DNA from: Kiritimatiellota bacterium
Lineage (GTDB): Bacteria; Verrucomicrobiota; Kiritimatiellia; JAAZAB01
Direction of reading: 5' to 3'
DNA: 10,000 nucleotides
NCBI GenBank assembly: GCA_008636095.1
Contig: VSJD01000344.1
Location: 1 to 10,000, forward strand
The notes below the pieces were generated by a model. That model was not told where the DNA came from, did no database searches, and saw only the letters and a program-made list of their open reading frames with translations. This document shows, piece after piece, positions 1 to 6,707 of the stretch. Position 1 is the stretch's first letter; every line of letters begins with the position of its first letter. A program made the translations under genes and the position numbers.

Positions 1-1533
1 TCCCATCGACTGCAACTTTATAGCCTGCCCGGCACCGTGATGAGCATGCTCGCCGCCACCACTGCCGCCTTCCGGCGTCATCATGCTTGGCTTGGCACGA
101 ATCTGCAACTCGGCATCCAGTTTGAAATTACCTCTGGTGACAACCTGGTCGCCTTCCTGCAGGCCGCGCCGCACAAGATAGTAGTCACCGGCACGCGGAC
201 CGAGCAGGATTTCCCTGCCTTCGTACGTCGGTCTATCCTTCCCAGGAACGCTCACATAGACGATTGCCCGGGTTCCCGTGATGAGTGGGGCCGTGGCTGG
301 AATGACGAGCGGAGCGTCCGCCGGCGTCGGTTTTTTGCCGACATAGCCAAGGCTCTCCGTCCTTATCAACGGCATACCACACACCTCGCATGTACCCTCC
401 GAGTCATGGACCACCTCAGGATGCATGGGGCAGATCCACTTGCCGGCCAAATCCGGATTCATGACTTTTCCGCTGGACGCCACATTGGCCCGCGCAACGG
501 CCCGCAGGAACATTCCGGGCTTGAGCTTCAATTCCGGGTTCGCCACATTGACCCGGACTTTCACCGTGCGTGTAGCCTGACCCAAGACAGGATCAATAAA
601 CGCAATCGTACCTTTGAATACTTCTCCTGGATAGGATTCCGCCGTAAACTCTACTGTTTGCCCGTAGCGCAGCCACACCAGATCTGATTCGTAGGCATCC
701 AATAGCACCCAGACGCCCGAAAGATCGGCGATGGTGTATATTCGACTGCCCGTCTGCACGTACATTCCCTCCTTGGCATTTTTGTGAATAACGATGCCGC
801 CGACCGGCGAATAGATCGTCATATGGTCATCGGGTTTACCGCGCGTCTCGATTTCGGCGATCTGATTTTGGGTCAGGCCCCATAGCCGCAGTTTCTCGCG
901 CACCGCTTCAATTGTGGCATTCGTCGGCACGCGCGCAGCGGCCCCGTCGCTATTTTGGAGTTGTTTTGCCGCCTTGACGGCTTGAAGAAGTTCTTCCTGC
1001 GCGCCGAGCAACTCGGGGCTGTAGAGGTAGACCATGTGGTCGCCCTTCTTGACCGGCACTCCCGTGTAGTCCACATATAACCGGTCAAGTCGTCCTGGCA
1101 CCCAGGCGGTGATATACGAAACATGCGTCTCATCGTAATCAACCTTGCCTACCATGCGTACTTCGGCCGATACGAATTTCCTTTGCACCGGCGTCGTTTG
1201 AATCTCCATGAGTGCCGCAGCATTCTTACTGACGGATAGTTCCCGCAGGCCCGATCCCATATCGTCCTTGCCCATGTCCAGGGGGATCAGGTCCATGCCG
1301 CAGATCGGGCACTTCCCGGCTTTGGGAAGCTTGATCTGCGGATGCATGGAACACGTCCAAATTTCAGCCTTTTTTGCCGCGGTCGGTGCAACATTCATGG
1401 GTTCATGCCGCTGTGCTTCCCCTGACCGACCGCCGCGCCAGAGCGCGCCGGCGGCAAATGCCACAACAATGAGGACAATGCTTGCCCCCCACCGAACGCG
1501 TCTGTTCTTCAATATTTCAACAAATGTCATCAT
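1..1533 (-). CDS. CusB-type RND efflux periplasmic adaptor, two heavy-metal-binding motifs (3' partial)
   Basis: This is the membrane-fusion subunit of a heavy-metal RND efflux pump, linking an inner-membrane pump to the outer-membrane channel. The frame is open for 511 codons and runs off the left edge. ATG at 1533 is preceded by a GGAAG Shine-Dalgarno; a second ATG follows at once. Residues about 13-32 form a membrane anchor. A first heavy-metal-binding motif spans 59-85 (W59, C61-S-M-H64-P, C75-P-I-C78-G-M). The barrel-sandwich and beta-barrel parts follow (PGRLDRLYV at 146-154, YSPELLGAQ at 171-179, YSPVGGIVIHK at 241-251). A second such motif lies at 366-387 (C368-P-M-H371-P, C382-x2-C385-G-M), ahead of the membrane-proximal part and a His-rich end (HAHH near 496-499). 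It lies 24 nt after the TolC-like gene, so the two are probably co-transcribed. The family call is secure; the exported metal (Cu, Ag or another) cannot be told from this. Confidence 0.93.
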   Translation of the reverse strand, partial: MMTFVEILKNRRVRWGASIVLIVVAFAAGALWRGGRSGEAQRHEPMNVAPTAAKKAEIWTCSMHPQIKLPKAGKCPICGMDLIPLDMGKDDMGSGLRELSVSKNAAALMEIQTTPVQRKFVSAEVRMVGKVDYDETHVSYITAWVPGRLDRLYVDYTGVPVKKGDHMVYLYSPELLGAQEELLQAVKAAKQLQNSDGAAARVPTNATIEAVREKLRLWGLTQNQIAEIETRGKPDDHMTIYSPVGGIVIHKNAKEGMYVQTGSRIYTIADLSGVWVLLDAYESDLVWLRYGQTVEFTAESYPGEVFKGTIAFIDPVLGQATRTVKVRVNVANPELKLKPGMFLRAVARANVASSGKVMNPDLAGKWICPMHPEVVHDSEGTCEVCGMPLIRTESLGYVGKKPTPADAPLVIPATAPLITGTRAIVYVSVPGKDRPTYEGREILLGPRAGDYYLVRRGLQEGDQVVTRGNFKLDAELQIRAKPSMMTPEGGSGGGEHAHHGAGQAIKLQSMG

Positions 1534-1557
1534 GATTTCTTCCTTCTCAGCAGTGTG

Positions 1558-2928
1558 TCATTGCTTCTCGCCGGACGTCTTAGTATCCAGCCAAACCCCG
1601 ATATCATACTTCCCGATATTGCGCCCAATCTCTCCTAACGCAATTTCACGATCCACCGCCGCGCGCTCGGCCATCAGGCTGAACTCAAGCAAGGTGCGTT
1701 GGGCATCAATCAGTGTCATGAAATCCGTCTTACCGGCTGAAAATTCCTGTTTCGCCACGCCGAGCGCCTGCACGGCTTTTGGAATCAAAGAGGTCTTGAA
1801 CAGGCCGATCCTTCGTTCAGCGTCACGGAACTTGAAGATTGCCATGCTCAACTCGGCTTTGAGCATGTTATACCTATCGTCTCTATTATTGACCGCCGCT
1901 CGACGCATGGCGCCGGCTTCCCTGATCTCAGCGCGATATTTTCCCCACCAGACAGGCACGGTGATACCGGCCATGATGCCCACATCGGACTCGTCTCCTT
2001 TCCCATCCATTCCCGGCATAACCATCCAGCTTGCCCCCAGCATAAAATCCGGCAGAAAATTCCTGTGCGCCAGCTTCTCCCGATAGGCCGCGGCATCAAT
2101 CATCGAGTCCGCCGCCTTCAGTTCCGGGTTCAGATCCTTGATCATGCCGTCAAGAACAGCCTCGTTAATGAGCGCACGACCGTAGGGAGCTACTTTTGGC
2201 CAGGGAAGCGCGGCGCGTGCCGGAAAATTGAGCAGGGCGGCAAGCATGGCCGATTTTGATCCGCGCTCGTCCCGCAATGTGGCCAGCTCGTTGGCGATCC
2301 GGTCCTTCTCCACCTGCACCTTGATAAGGTCGGCAAAAGGCGCCAAGCCGGTCGTGTAACGGGTTGTCACGACTTTCTCCAGGTCCGCGAGCAGTTGGAA
2401 GTTCTCATCGGTAACCTCGGTTGCACGGAACAGGTAATGATACTCGTAGAACGCCTTGACCACGCGATCGAATAGCGTGAGCCGCTCGGCATCGAATGCG
2501 CGCATGGCCGCATCCGCCTCTGCCACGGCCCGTTTGTCGCGCAGAGTCAACTTGCCGAATGCCGGGAACAGCTGGATCAAACTCGCCTGGTACCGCGTTT
2601 GTCTCTGTTCAATGAAGTATTCGAATGCCAGTATCGGATCATCAAGGGAGCGCGCCTGGGGAACACGTTCCAGCGCCGCTTTCCAGCGGTCGAATGCCGC
2701 GCGTAACGCGGGACTGTGTGCAAAGGCATACCGGCGATAATCGTCAAACGTTGAATTACCGTCAAACCGCGCGGTGGTATCCGACGTGTCCGGCGCTTCA
2801 TAGACGGCATCATATGTTTCGCGATACTTGGTGTGTAGAATCTTCTCGGGCAGCGAGGTGCAACCGGCCAGGCCGAGACCCCAGGCCGCCGCCAAAACAA
2901 GACATGCCAATTTGATCAGACGCATCAT
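1558..2928 (-). CDS. TolC/CusC-family outer-membrane efflux lipoprotein
   Basis: This is the outer-membrane channel subunit of the efflux system, expected to dock with the adaptor encoded just downstream. The 456-residue length fits the family. The N-terminus is a lipoprotein signal peptide with a hydrophobic stretch (residues 7-20) and lipobox L20-A-G-C23, so the mature protein should be lipid-anchored at C23. The rest is helix-rich and shows the duplicated outer-membrane efflux pattern, with long alpha-hairpin segments at roughly 75-250 and 280-440. The start at 2928 is fixed by an in-frame TGA nine bases upstream of the ATG. The Shine-Dalgarno is poor (only GGA at a distance), so translation may be coupled to the upstream YHS gene, whose frame overlaps this start. 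The family is secure; whether it serves copper/silver or another substrate is not resolved. Confidence 0.92.
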   Translation of the reverse strand: MMRLIKLACLVLAAAWGLGLAGCTSLPEKILHTKYRETYDAVYEAPDTSDTTARFDGNSTFDDYRRYAFAHSPALRAAFDRWKAALERVPQARSLDDPILAFEYFIEQRQTRYQASLIQLFPAFGKLTLRDKRAVAEADAAMRAFDAERLTLFDRVVKAFYEYHYLFRATEVTDENFQLLADLEKVVTTRYTTGLAPFADLIKVQVEKDRIANELATLRDERGSKSAMLAALLNFPARAALPWPKVAPYGRALINEAVLDGMIKDLNPELKAADSMIDAAAYREKLAHRNFLPDFMLGASWMVMPGMDGKGDESDVGIMAGITVPVWWGKYRAEIREAGAMRRAAVNNRDDRYNMLKAELSMAIFKFRDAERRIGLFKTSLIPKAVQALGVAKQEFSAGKTDFMTLIDAQRTLLEFSLMAERAAVDREIALGEIGRNIGKYDIGVWLDTKTSGEKQ

Positions 2929-3277
2929 AAATCACATTTTTCCATCCGATACTTGCGCCGACGGCACCCTCCGGCGGCGGGGTAATCCCCACCCCTGCCA
3001 TAACCGCACAGGTGATCTGCACTTTTTTAAATGTTACCCTACCAGCCTCAAGTTTGCGAATATATTTTTCGGGATCCTTCTTAACGGTCTCGATGCAGTC
3101 TTTGCAGCAGACGTAAATATATTTGCCTTCATAGTCCACAAAGAGCGATTTGTCAATCCTCTCGCCCATAACCGGACATTTTATCTGTGGCTGGAGTTGT
3201 TCTTTGTCCGCCAAGGCGACCGTGCCCAACAGGGCGGTGACTGCAATCACTCCCATAATCAGCATATAGTTTTTCAT
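2810..3277 (-). CDS. Exported YHS-domain metal-binding protein with unusual C-terminal tail
   Basis: A small secreted protein with a YHS-type metal-binding domain, first gene of the metal-efflux operon. It is likely a periplasmic metal scavenger or chaperone for the pump; that role is inferred from context. ATG at 3277 has a GGAG Shine-Dalgarno about 7 nt upstream; longer in-frame starts to 3364 lack one. Residues 1-23 form a Sec signal peptide likely cut after ALA. The domain covers about 31-82: C34-P-V-M, then Y-V-C57-C58-x2-C61 and KKDPEKYIRKLE. Family members of this type normally stop just after this point. Here the frame continues about 68 more residues and overlaps the TolC gene by 119 nt. 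Residues 87-97 (QITCAVMAGVG) faintly repeat the domain's own start (QIKCPVMGERI), suggesting a decayed second YHS unit. An A6 run at 3023-3028 is a possible frameshift site. The domain is certain; the true C-terminus is not. Confidence 0.8.
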   Translation of the reverse strand: MKNYMLIMGVIAVTALLGTVALADKEQLQPQIKCPVMGERIDKSLFVDYEGKYIYVCCKDCIETVKKDPEKYIRKLEAGRVTFKKVQITCAVMAGVGITPPPEGAVGASIGWKNVIYDASDQIGMSCFGGGLGSRPGRLHLAAREDSTHQVSRNI

Positions 3278-3339
3278 CTTGTTCTCCAATCTCCTCGCAA
3301 AAAAGTTTTGATGCGTCCAAGGCGCGCGCCCCGCGGGTT

Positions 3340-3357
3340 GCGTCCCGGGCCGGACGC
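3340..3357 (-). promoter_or_regulatory. Hairpin in the leader of the YHS-efflux operon
   Basis: A perfect 6-bp inverted repeat (GCGTCC / GGACGC) with a 6-nt GC-rich loop lies about 60 nt upstream of the YHS start codon, in sequence that should be 5' leader. A further copy of GCGTCC at 3313-3318 could compete for the same pairing partner. No U tract follows, so it is not a terminator. A regulatory role is speculative. Confidence 0.25.
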
Positions 3358-3384
3358 TCCCCAAAAAATAGTTGTAAATAATCC

Positions 3385-3412
3385 TTGACCGCCGGGCAAT
3401 ATCTGGTATACA
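3385..3412 (+). promoter_or_regulatory. Predicted sigma-70 promoter of the rrf2-hcp-ferredoxin operon
   Basis: A -35 box TTGACC (3385-3390) and a -10 box TATACA (3407-3412) are separated by 16 nt and lie about 37 nt before the regulator's start codon. This is the best promoter match in the divergent intergenic region. The -10 box lies inside the inverted repeat at 3401-3422, so a bound repressor would block RNA polymerase. Confidence 0.6.
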
Positions 3413-3422
3413 AGTACCAGAT
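3401..3422. promoter_or_regulatory. Candidate Rrf2 operator (perfect inverted repeat)
   Basis: ATCTGGTA and TACCAGAT form a perfect 8-bp inverted repeat around a 6-nt centre (TACAAG). The repeat covers the -10 box of the predicted promoter for the adjacent Rrf2 gene. Rrf2 regulators such as NsrR and IscR bind dyad sites of about this size and often repress their own operons. The repeat is seen directly; assigning it to this regulator is inference. It could also affect the divergent metal-efflux operon, whose start codon is about 125 nt away. Confidence 0.6.
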
Positions 3423-3448
3423 TAATACATAAGTAAGGGGTTGACGAT

Positions 3449-3907
3449 ATGGCGTCCTTGATCAAAATCTCAGATGCTGGGGCGATGGCGCTGCATGCCG
3501 GGGTCTACCTGGCGGGCTGGGACGGTTGTGCTTGTACCGCCGGCGAGATGGCCGCGGCACTGCAGGTCTCGGAAGCGCACCTGGTGAAAGTCCTCCAACG
3601 CCTGACGCGGGCCGGGCTGGTCCGGACCACCCGGGGGCCCAAAGGCGGGTATGCCCTTGCCCGGCCGCCGGCGCGGGTCAGTCTACGGGACGTGTTTGAG
3701 GCGACCGAAGGGCCTTTGGTCCCGGTCAAGTGCCTGTTGAAACACAAGGTTTGTGAGGGCCGGGCGTGTATCCTGGGCGACGTGATTAAAGTCATGAATC
3801 GGCGCACAATGGCTTACTTGACCACGACAACGCTGGGGGCGCTGGCCGTCAAGGGTTTATTTTCAGACGGTGTTGAACGCGCAAAGGCCGAAAATAAAAA
3901 GGGATAA
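3449..3907 (+). CDS. Rrf2-family transcriptional regulator, probable Fe-S sensor (NsrR-like)
   Basis: A 152-residue winged-helix regulator of the Rrf2 family, which includes NsrR and IscR. The winged helix covers roughly 28-75: a recognition helix around 41-57 (SEAHLVKVLQRLTRAGL) and the hallmark wing RGPKGGYALARPP at 62-74. Three cysteines, C95, C102 and C107, sit where Rrf2 proteins bind their iron-sulfur cluster. Spacing is C-x6-C-x4-C, slightly different from IscR. A separate C27-x-C29 pair lies before the recognition helix. ATG at 3449 has AAGGGG eight bases upstream. It is the first gene of an operon with hcp (15 nt downstream), so it probably senses NO or another nitrosative signal and represses its own operon through the palindrome in its promoter. 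The family is secure; the ligand is inferred from gene context, as with NsrR and hcp elsewhere. Confidence 0.92.
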   Translation: MASLIKISDAGAMALHAGVYLAGWDGCACTAGEMAAALQVSEAHLVKVLQRLTRAGLVRTTRGPKGGYALARPPARVSLRDVFEATEGPLVPVKCLLKHKVCEGRACILGDVIKVMNRRTMAYLTTTTLGALAVKGLFSDGVERAKAENKKG

Positions 3908-3922
3908 ACAAAGGAGCAAGTC

Positions 3923-5581
3923 ATGTTCTGTTATCAATGCGAACAAACGGCAAAGGGAACGGGTTGTACGGTGGCCGGCGTGTGCGGCAAAGACGCCCAG
4001 ACCGCAGCGTTGCAGGACCTGCTCGTATATGCCACCAAAGGCATCGCCCACTTCGCCATCAAGGCCCGACAGGCCAGCGGCAAGGATCCGGAGATCAATC
4101 GCTTTGTCCTGGAGGCGCTGTTTTCCACGGTCACCAACGTCAATTTCGATCCGGACCGCCTCGTGGCGCTCCTCAAGAAAGCCGCCAGGATGCGCGACAA
4201 GTCCCGTGCCCTCTACAACGAAGTCTGCGGCAACGAGGGACACTGTTCTTGCGGCGGGGGCGCCAAGACCCCTGAATCCGCCCTGTGGGAACCCGCCGAC
4301 ACGATGGCTAGTCTTCTGAAACAGGCCGCGGACGTGGGCATCGAGAAGCAGAAGACTGCGCTGGGCGATGACCGGGCCGGCCTCCAGAATCTCCTCACGT
4401 CTGGACTCAAGGGTACAGCGGCCTATGCCAACCATGCCATGATCCTCGGCAAGGAAGACGACTCGGTCTACGCGTTCTTCTTCGAAGCCCTGGAATTCCT
4501 GAACAATCCGGATCCCCAGGTGAACGACCTGCTGGGCATGAACCTCAAGTGCGGTGAGATCAACCTGAAGGTCATGGGACTGCTCGATGCCGCGAACACC
4601 GGCGCCTACGGCCATCCTGTCCCCACCGCAGTGCGCATCCATCCGCTGAAGGGCAAAGCCATCCTGGTCTCCGGCCACGACCTCAAGGATCTGGAGGCCT
4701 TGCTGAAGCAGACCGAAGGGAAAGGCATCAACATTTACACGCACGGAGAAATGCTGCCGGCGCATGGCTATCCCGGGCTGAAGCAATCCAAGCACCTGGC
4801 AGGCCATTACGGCGGCGCCTGGCAGGATCAACGCACGGAGTTCGACGCTTTTCCCGGCGCTATTCTCATGACCACCAATTGCATCCAGAAGCCCAAGGAT
4901 AGTTATAAAGGCCGCCTCTTTACCTGCGGCCTGGTGGCCTGGCCGGGTGTGGCGCACATCGGTGACCGCGACTACACCCCGCTGATCCGGGCGGCCCTGG
5001 CGGCGGAGGGCTTCAAGGAAGATGGACCTGACAAAACTATCCTGGTTGGTTTTGGACATAACGCCGTGCTGGGCGTGGCCGGCCAGGTGGTGCAGTCCGT
5101 CAAGGCCGGCGCCATTCGACACTTCTTTCTGGTCGGCGGTTGTGACGGCGCCAAGAGCGGCCGTAATTATTACACCGAGTTTGCCCGGCAAGTGCCGAAG
5201 GATTGCGTGATTCTGACCCTGGCCTGCGGCAAGTTTCGGTTCAACAAACTGGACTTTGGCGCAATTAACGGTATTCCGCGGCTTCTGGATTGCGGCCAGT
5301 GCAATGACGCCTATTCGGCCATCCAGATTGCCGTGGCACTGGCAAACGCATTCAAGTGTGGTGTCAACGAATTACCGCTTTCGCTGGTGCTCTCCTGGTA
5401 TGAGCAGAAAGCCGTCTGCATCCTGCTCACGTTATTACATCTTGGCATTCGCAATATCCGCCTGGGGCCCAGTCTGCCGGCCTGCGTAACGCCAGCGGTT
5501 CTGAAGGTGCTGGCGGAGAATTTCGCCATCATGCCGATAACCACGCCGGAGCAGGATCTGAAGGCCATTTTGGGAAAATAG
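3923..5581 (+). CDS. hcp: Hybrid cluster protein (hydroxylamine/NO reductase)
   Basis: Hcp is a cytoplasmic iron-sulfur-oxygen protein that reduces hydroxylamine in vitro and is thought to act as an NO reductase or S-nitrosylase in nitrosative stress. The length of 552 residues matches the Desulfovibrio-type class. The N-terminal cubane ligands are C3-x2-C6-x8-C15-x5-C21. All hybrid-cluster ligands are present: H252 (SGHDLKD), E276 (THGEM), C320 (TTNC), the persulfide-type C407 (GGCDGAK), C435, C460 (DCGQCND), and E494 with K496 (WYEQKA). An insert at 102-113 carries extra cysteines C102, C108 and C110 in a Gly-rich stretch, which I do not recognise from the characterised enzymes. The start is preceded by a strong AAAGGAG. 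It sits 15 nt after the Rrf2 gene and 22 nt before a ferredoxin gene, giving regulator, enzyme and electron donor in one operon. Identification is very secure. Confidence 0.98.
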   Translation: MFCYQCEQTAKGTGCTVAGVCGKDAQTAALQDLLVYATKGIAHFAIKARQASGKDPEINRFVLEALFSTVTNVNFDPDRLVALLKKAARMRDKSRALYNEVCGNEGHCSCGGGAKTPESALWEPADTMASLLKQAADVGIEKQKTALGDDRAGLQNLLTSGLKGTAAYANHAMILGKEDDSVYAFFFEALEFLNNPDPQVNDLLGMNLKCGEINLKVMGLLDAANTGAYGHPVPTAVRIHPLKGKAILVSGHDLKDLEALLKQTEGKGINIYTHGEMLPAHGYPGLKQSKHLAGHYGGAWQDQRTEFDAFPGAILMTTNCIQKPKDSYKGRLFTCGLVAWPGVAHIGDRDYTPLIRAALAAEGFKEDGPDKTILVGFGHNAVLGVAGQVVQSVKAGAIRHFFLVGGCDGAKSGRNYYTEFARQVPKDCVILTLACGKFRFNKLDFGAINGIPRLLDCGQCNDAYSAIQIAVALANAFKCGVNELPLSLVLSWYEQKAVCILLTLLHLGIRNIRLGPSLPACVTPAVLKVLAENFAIMPITTPEQDLKAILGK

Positions 5582-5602
5582 GGAATGGGAGTATCCCAAA
5601 AT
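5567..5602 (+). promoter_or_regulatory. Hairpin spanning the hcp stop and ferredoxin ribosome-binding site
   Basis: ATTTTGGGA and TCCCAAAAT form a perfect 9-bp inverted repeat with an 18-nt loop. The loop holds the hcp stop codon and the GGGAATGGGAG stretch that serves as Shine-Dalgarno for the ferredoxin gene; the right arm ends one base before its ATG. It could tune ferredoxin translation relative to hcp or protect mRNA ends. It has no U tract, so it is not a terminator. Function is inferred. Confidence 0.4.
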
Positions 5603-5603
5603 C

Positions 5604-6413
5604 ATGAAACGGAATATCATCAATATTGACGAGTCGAAATGCAACGGATGCGCTCAGTGTATCACGGCCTGTGCCGAAGGCGCGCTCCAGCTGGTGAACG
5701 GCAAGGCAAAATTAGTCAAGGAAATCTTCTGTGACGGGTTCGGCGATTGCCTGGGCGAGTGTCCCACCGGGGCACTGACTATTGAGGTGCGTGAAGCGCC
5801 TGATTTCGACTACGCGCAGACCAAAGGCCATGTGCGCAACGAGCGGGGTGAAGCCGGCCTTCAGCAATTGGAAACGGCCGCTCAAAAACATGGTGCCCCG
5901 AGCGAGCACCGGCCGTCGGCGGATTCGGGCGAAGGTTGCCCGGGCATGAAGATGCGGTTTACGCCAAAACCGGCCGCCGGCGTTGATGCGGCCATCGCCA
6001 CAGATGCGGCAAAGGCTTCGGCTGGCCGGTCGGAACTGGAGCAATGGCCGGTGCAGATTCACCTGGTCCAGCCAGGCGCGCCTTTTTTCCGCGGCCGCGA
6101 ATTACTGGTGCTCAGCACGTGCGCGCCGGTGGCTTCCGCCGATATCCACGGACAGTTCATCCGCGGACGCGGGGTGGTCGTGGGCTGTCCGAAGCTGGAT
6201 AACACGGAAGGCTACGTTGACAAGCTGGCCGCCATTCTGAAGGACAAGAGTATTCCCGGTGTGCTCGTGGTTCGCATGGAAGTGCCGTGTTGCGGCAGGC
6301 TAACCAAAATCGTCCAGAACGCGGTCCGCCAAAGCGGCCGTCATGACCTCCGCGTGGAGGAAGTTCAAATAGGCTTGGATGGAACGATCAAAACGCCGTC
6401 CCGGATTGAATAA
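5604..6413 (+). CDS. Hcp-associated 4Fe-4S ferredoxin-domain protein
   Basis: The protein is 269 residues and probably passes electrons to Hcp; the role comes from its position directly after hcp in one operon. The N-terminal ferredoxin domain covers 1-62. The first motif is complete: C13-x2-C16-x2-C19-x3-C23. The second reads C43-x5-C49-x3-C53-P, with Phe at position 46 where a cysteine is normal, so the second cluster has only three obvious cysteine ligands. A low-complexity, Ala/Pro-rich linker (about 80-145) follows and contains a GCPGMKM motif at C112. The C-terminal half (about 150-269) is a separate domain with C173 (LSTCAPVAS), C195 (GCPKLDN) and C229-C230 (EVPCCGRL), arranged like further metal or redox ligands. 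I recognise this two-part layout as usual beside hcp in anaerobes but cannot name the C-terminal domain. ATG at 5604 follows a GGGAG sequence at somewhat long spacing. Confidence 0.85.
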   Translation: MKRNIINIDESKCNGCAQCITACAEGALQLVNGKAKLVKEIFCDGFGDCLGECPTGALTIEVREAPDFDYAQTKGHVRNERGEAGLQQLETAAQKHGAPSEHRPSADSGEGCPGMKMRFTPKPAAGVDAAIATDAAKASAGRSELEQWPVQIHLVQPGAPFFRGRELLVLSTCAPVASADIHGQFIRGRGVVVGCPKLDNTEGYVDKLAAILKDKSIPGVLVVRMEVPCCGRLTKIVQNAVRQSGRHDLRVEEVQIGLDGTIKTPSRIE

Positions 6414-6423
6414 GTGTTGAAGG

Positions 6424-6606
6424 TTACAGCCGGTGCACATAAATATGCGAAGCCAGTTCCTCGTCAACCGCGAACCGGCTCTTGCCAAGCTGAAACAGAA
6501 TGGTCGGAAATCGCTGCAGCAGAAAGAGCTCCGTTTGAGGAAGCGCCCCCATGGCAATCAATTTCCGAAGCGCTTCCCGGTCGTGGGTGTGGAGATAAGC
6601 AATCAC
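6424..6606 (-). CDS. FeoA-like SH3-domain protein (small, start uncertain)
   Basis: The readable protein resembles FeoA, the small SH3-like cytosolic partner of the ferrous iron transporter FeoB; the same fold also ends DtxR-type regulators. Matching features are LRKLIAMGALPQTELFLLQ (family pattern L-x-x-M-G-hydrophobic-x-P-G/Q-x-E), then a strand pair ending GKSRFAVDEELASHIYV. With GTG at 6606 it has 60 residues, short for FeoA (usually about 75), and no clear Shine-Dalgarno. The frame stays open up to a TTG at 6711 that overlaps the thiG stop as TTGA, which would give 95 residues and allow coupling to thiG; the extra 35 residues do not look like FeoA. No feoB is visible. It could be a standalone FeoA protein, or the remnant of a longer feoA or DtxR gene. 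It converges on the ferredoxin gene with only 10 nt between stops. Assignment rests on recalled motif resemblance. Confidence 0.5.
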   Translation of the reverse strand: MIAYLHTHDREALRKLIAMGALPQTELFLLQRFPTILFQLGKSRFAVDEELASHIYVHRL

Positions 6607-6707
6607 CGCGCGTATCCAAACAAAGTTGTGTATTCTGGGACGGCCGGCAGGAACCAAACCCGGGTATTCAGCAAGAAACCAATACAAACAGTCTGATATT
6701 ACAGCTA

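Noticed and set aside
37..687. A 216-residue plus-strand frame at the left edge
   Set aside because: It is the complement of the CusB-type adaptor, which has two intact metal-binding motifs in its own frame.
1208..2086. A 292-residue plus-strand frame across the adaptor and TolC genes
   Set aside because: It overlaps two secure genes on the other strand, is very rich in Ser/Arg/Ala and has no family resemblance.
3278..3364. Longer N-terminus of the YHS protein, starting at 3364
   Set aside because: No ribosome-binding site there, and the added residues would precede a clear signal peptide that starts at 3277.
3863..5191. A 442-residue open frame on the minus strand opposite hcp
   Set aside because: It is antisense to a gene with all catalytic residues intact, has no recognisable domain and arises from codon bias in GC-rich DNA.
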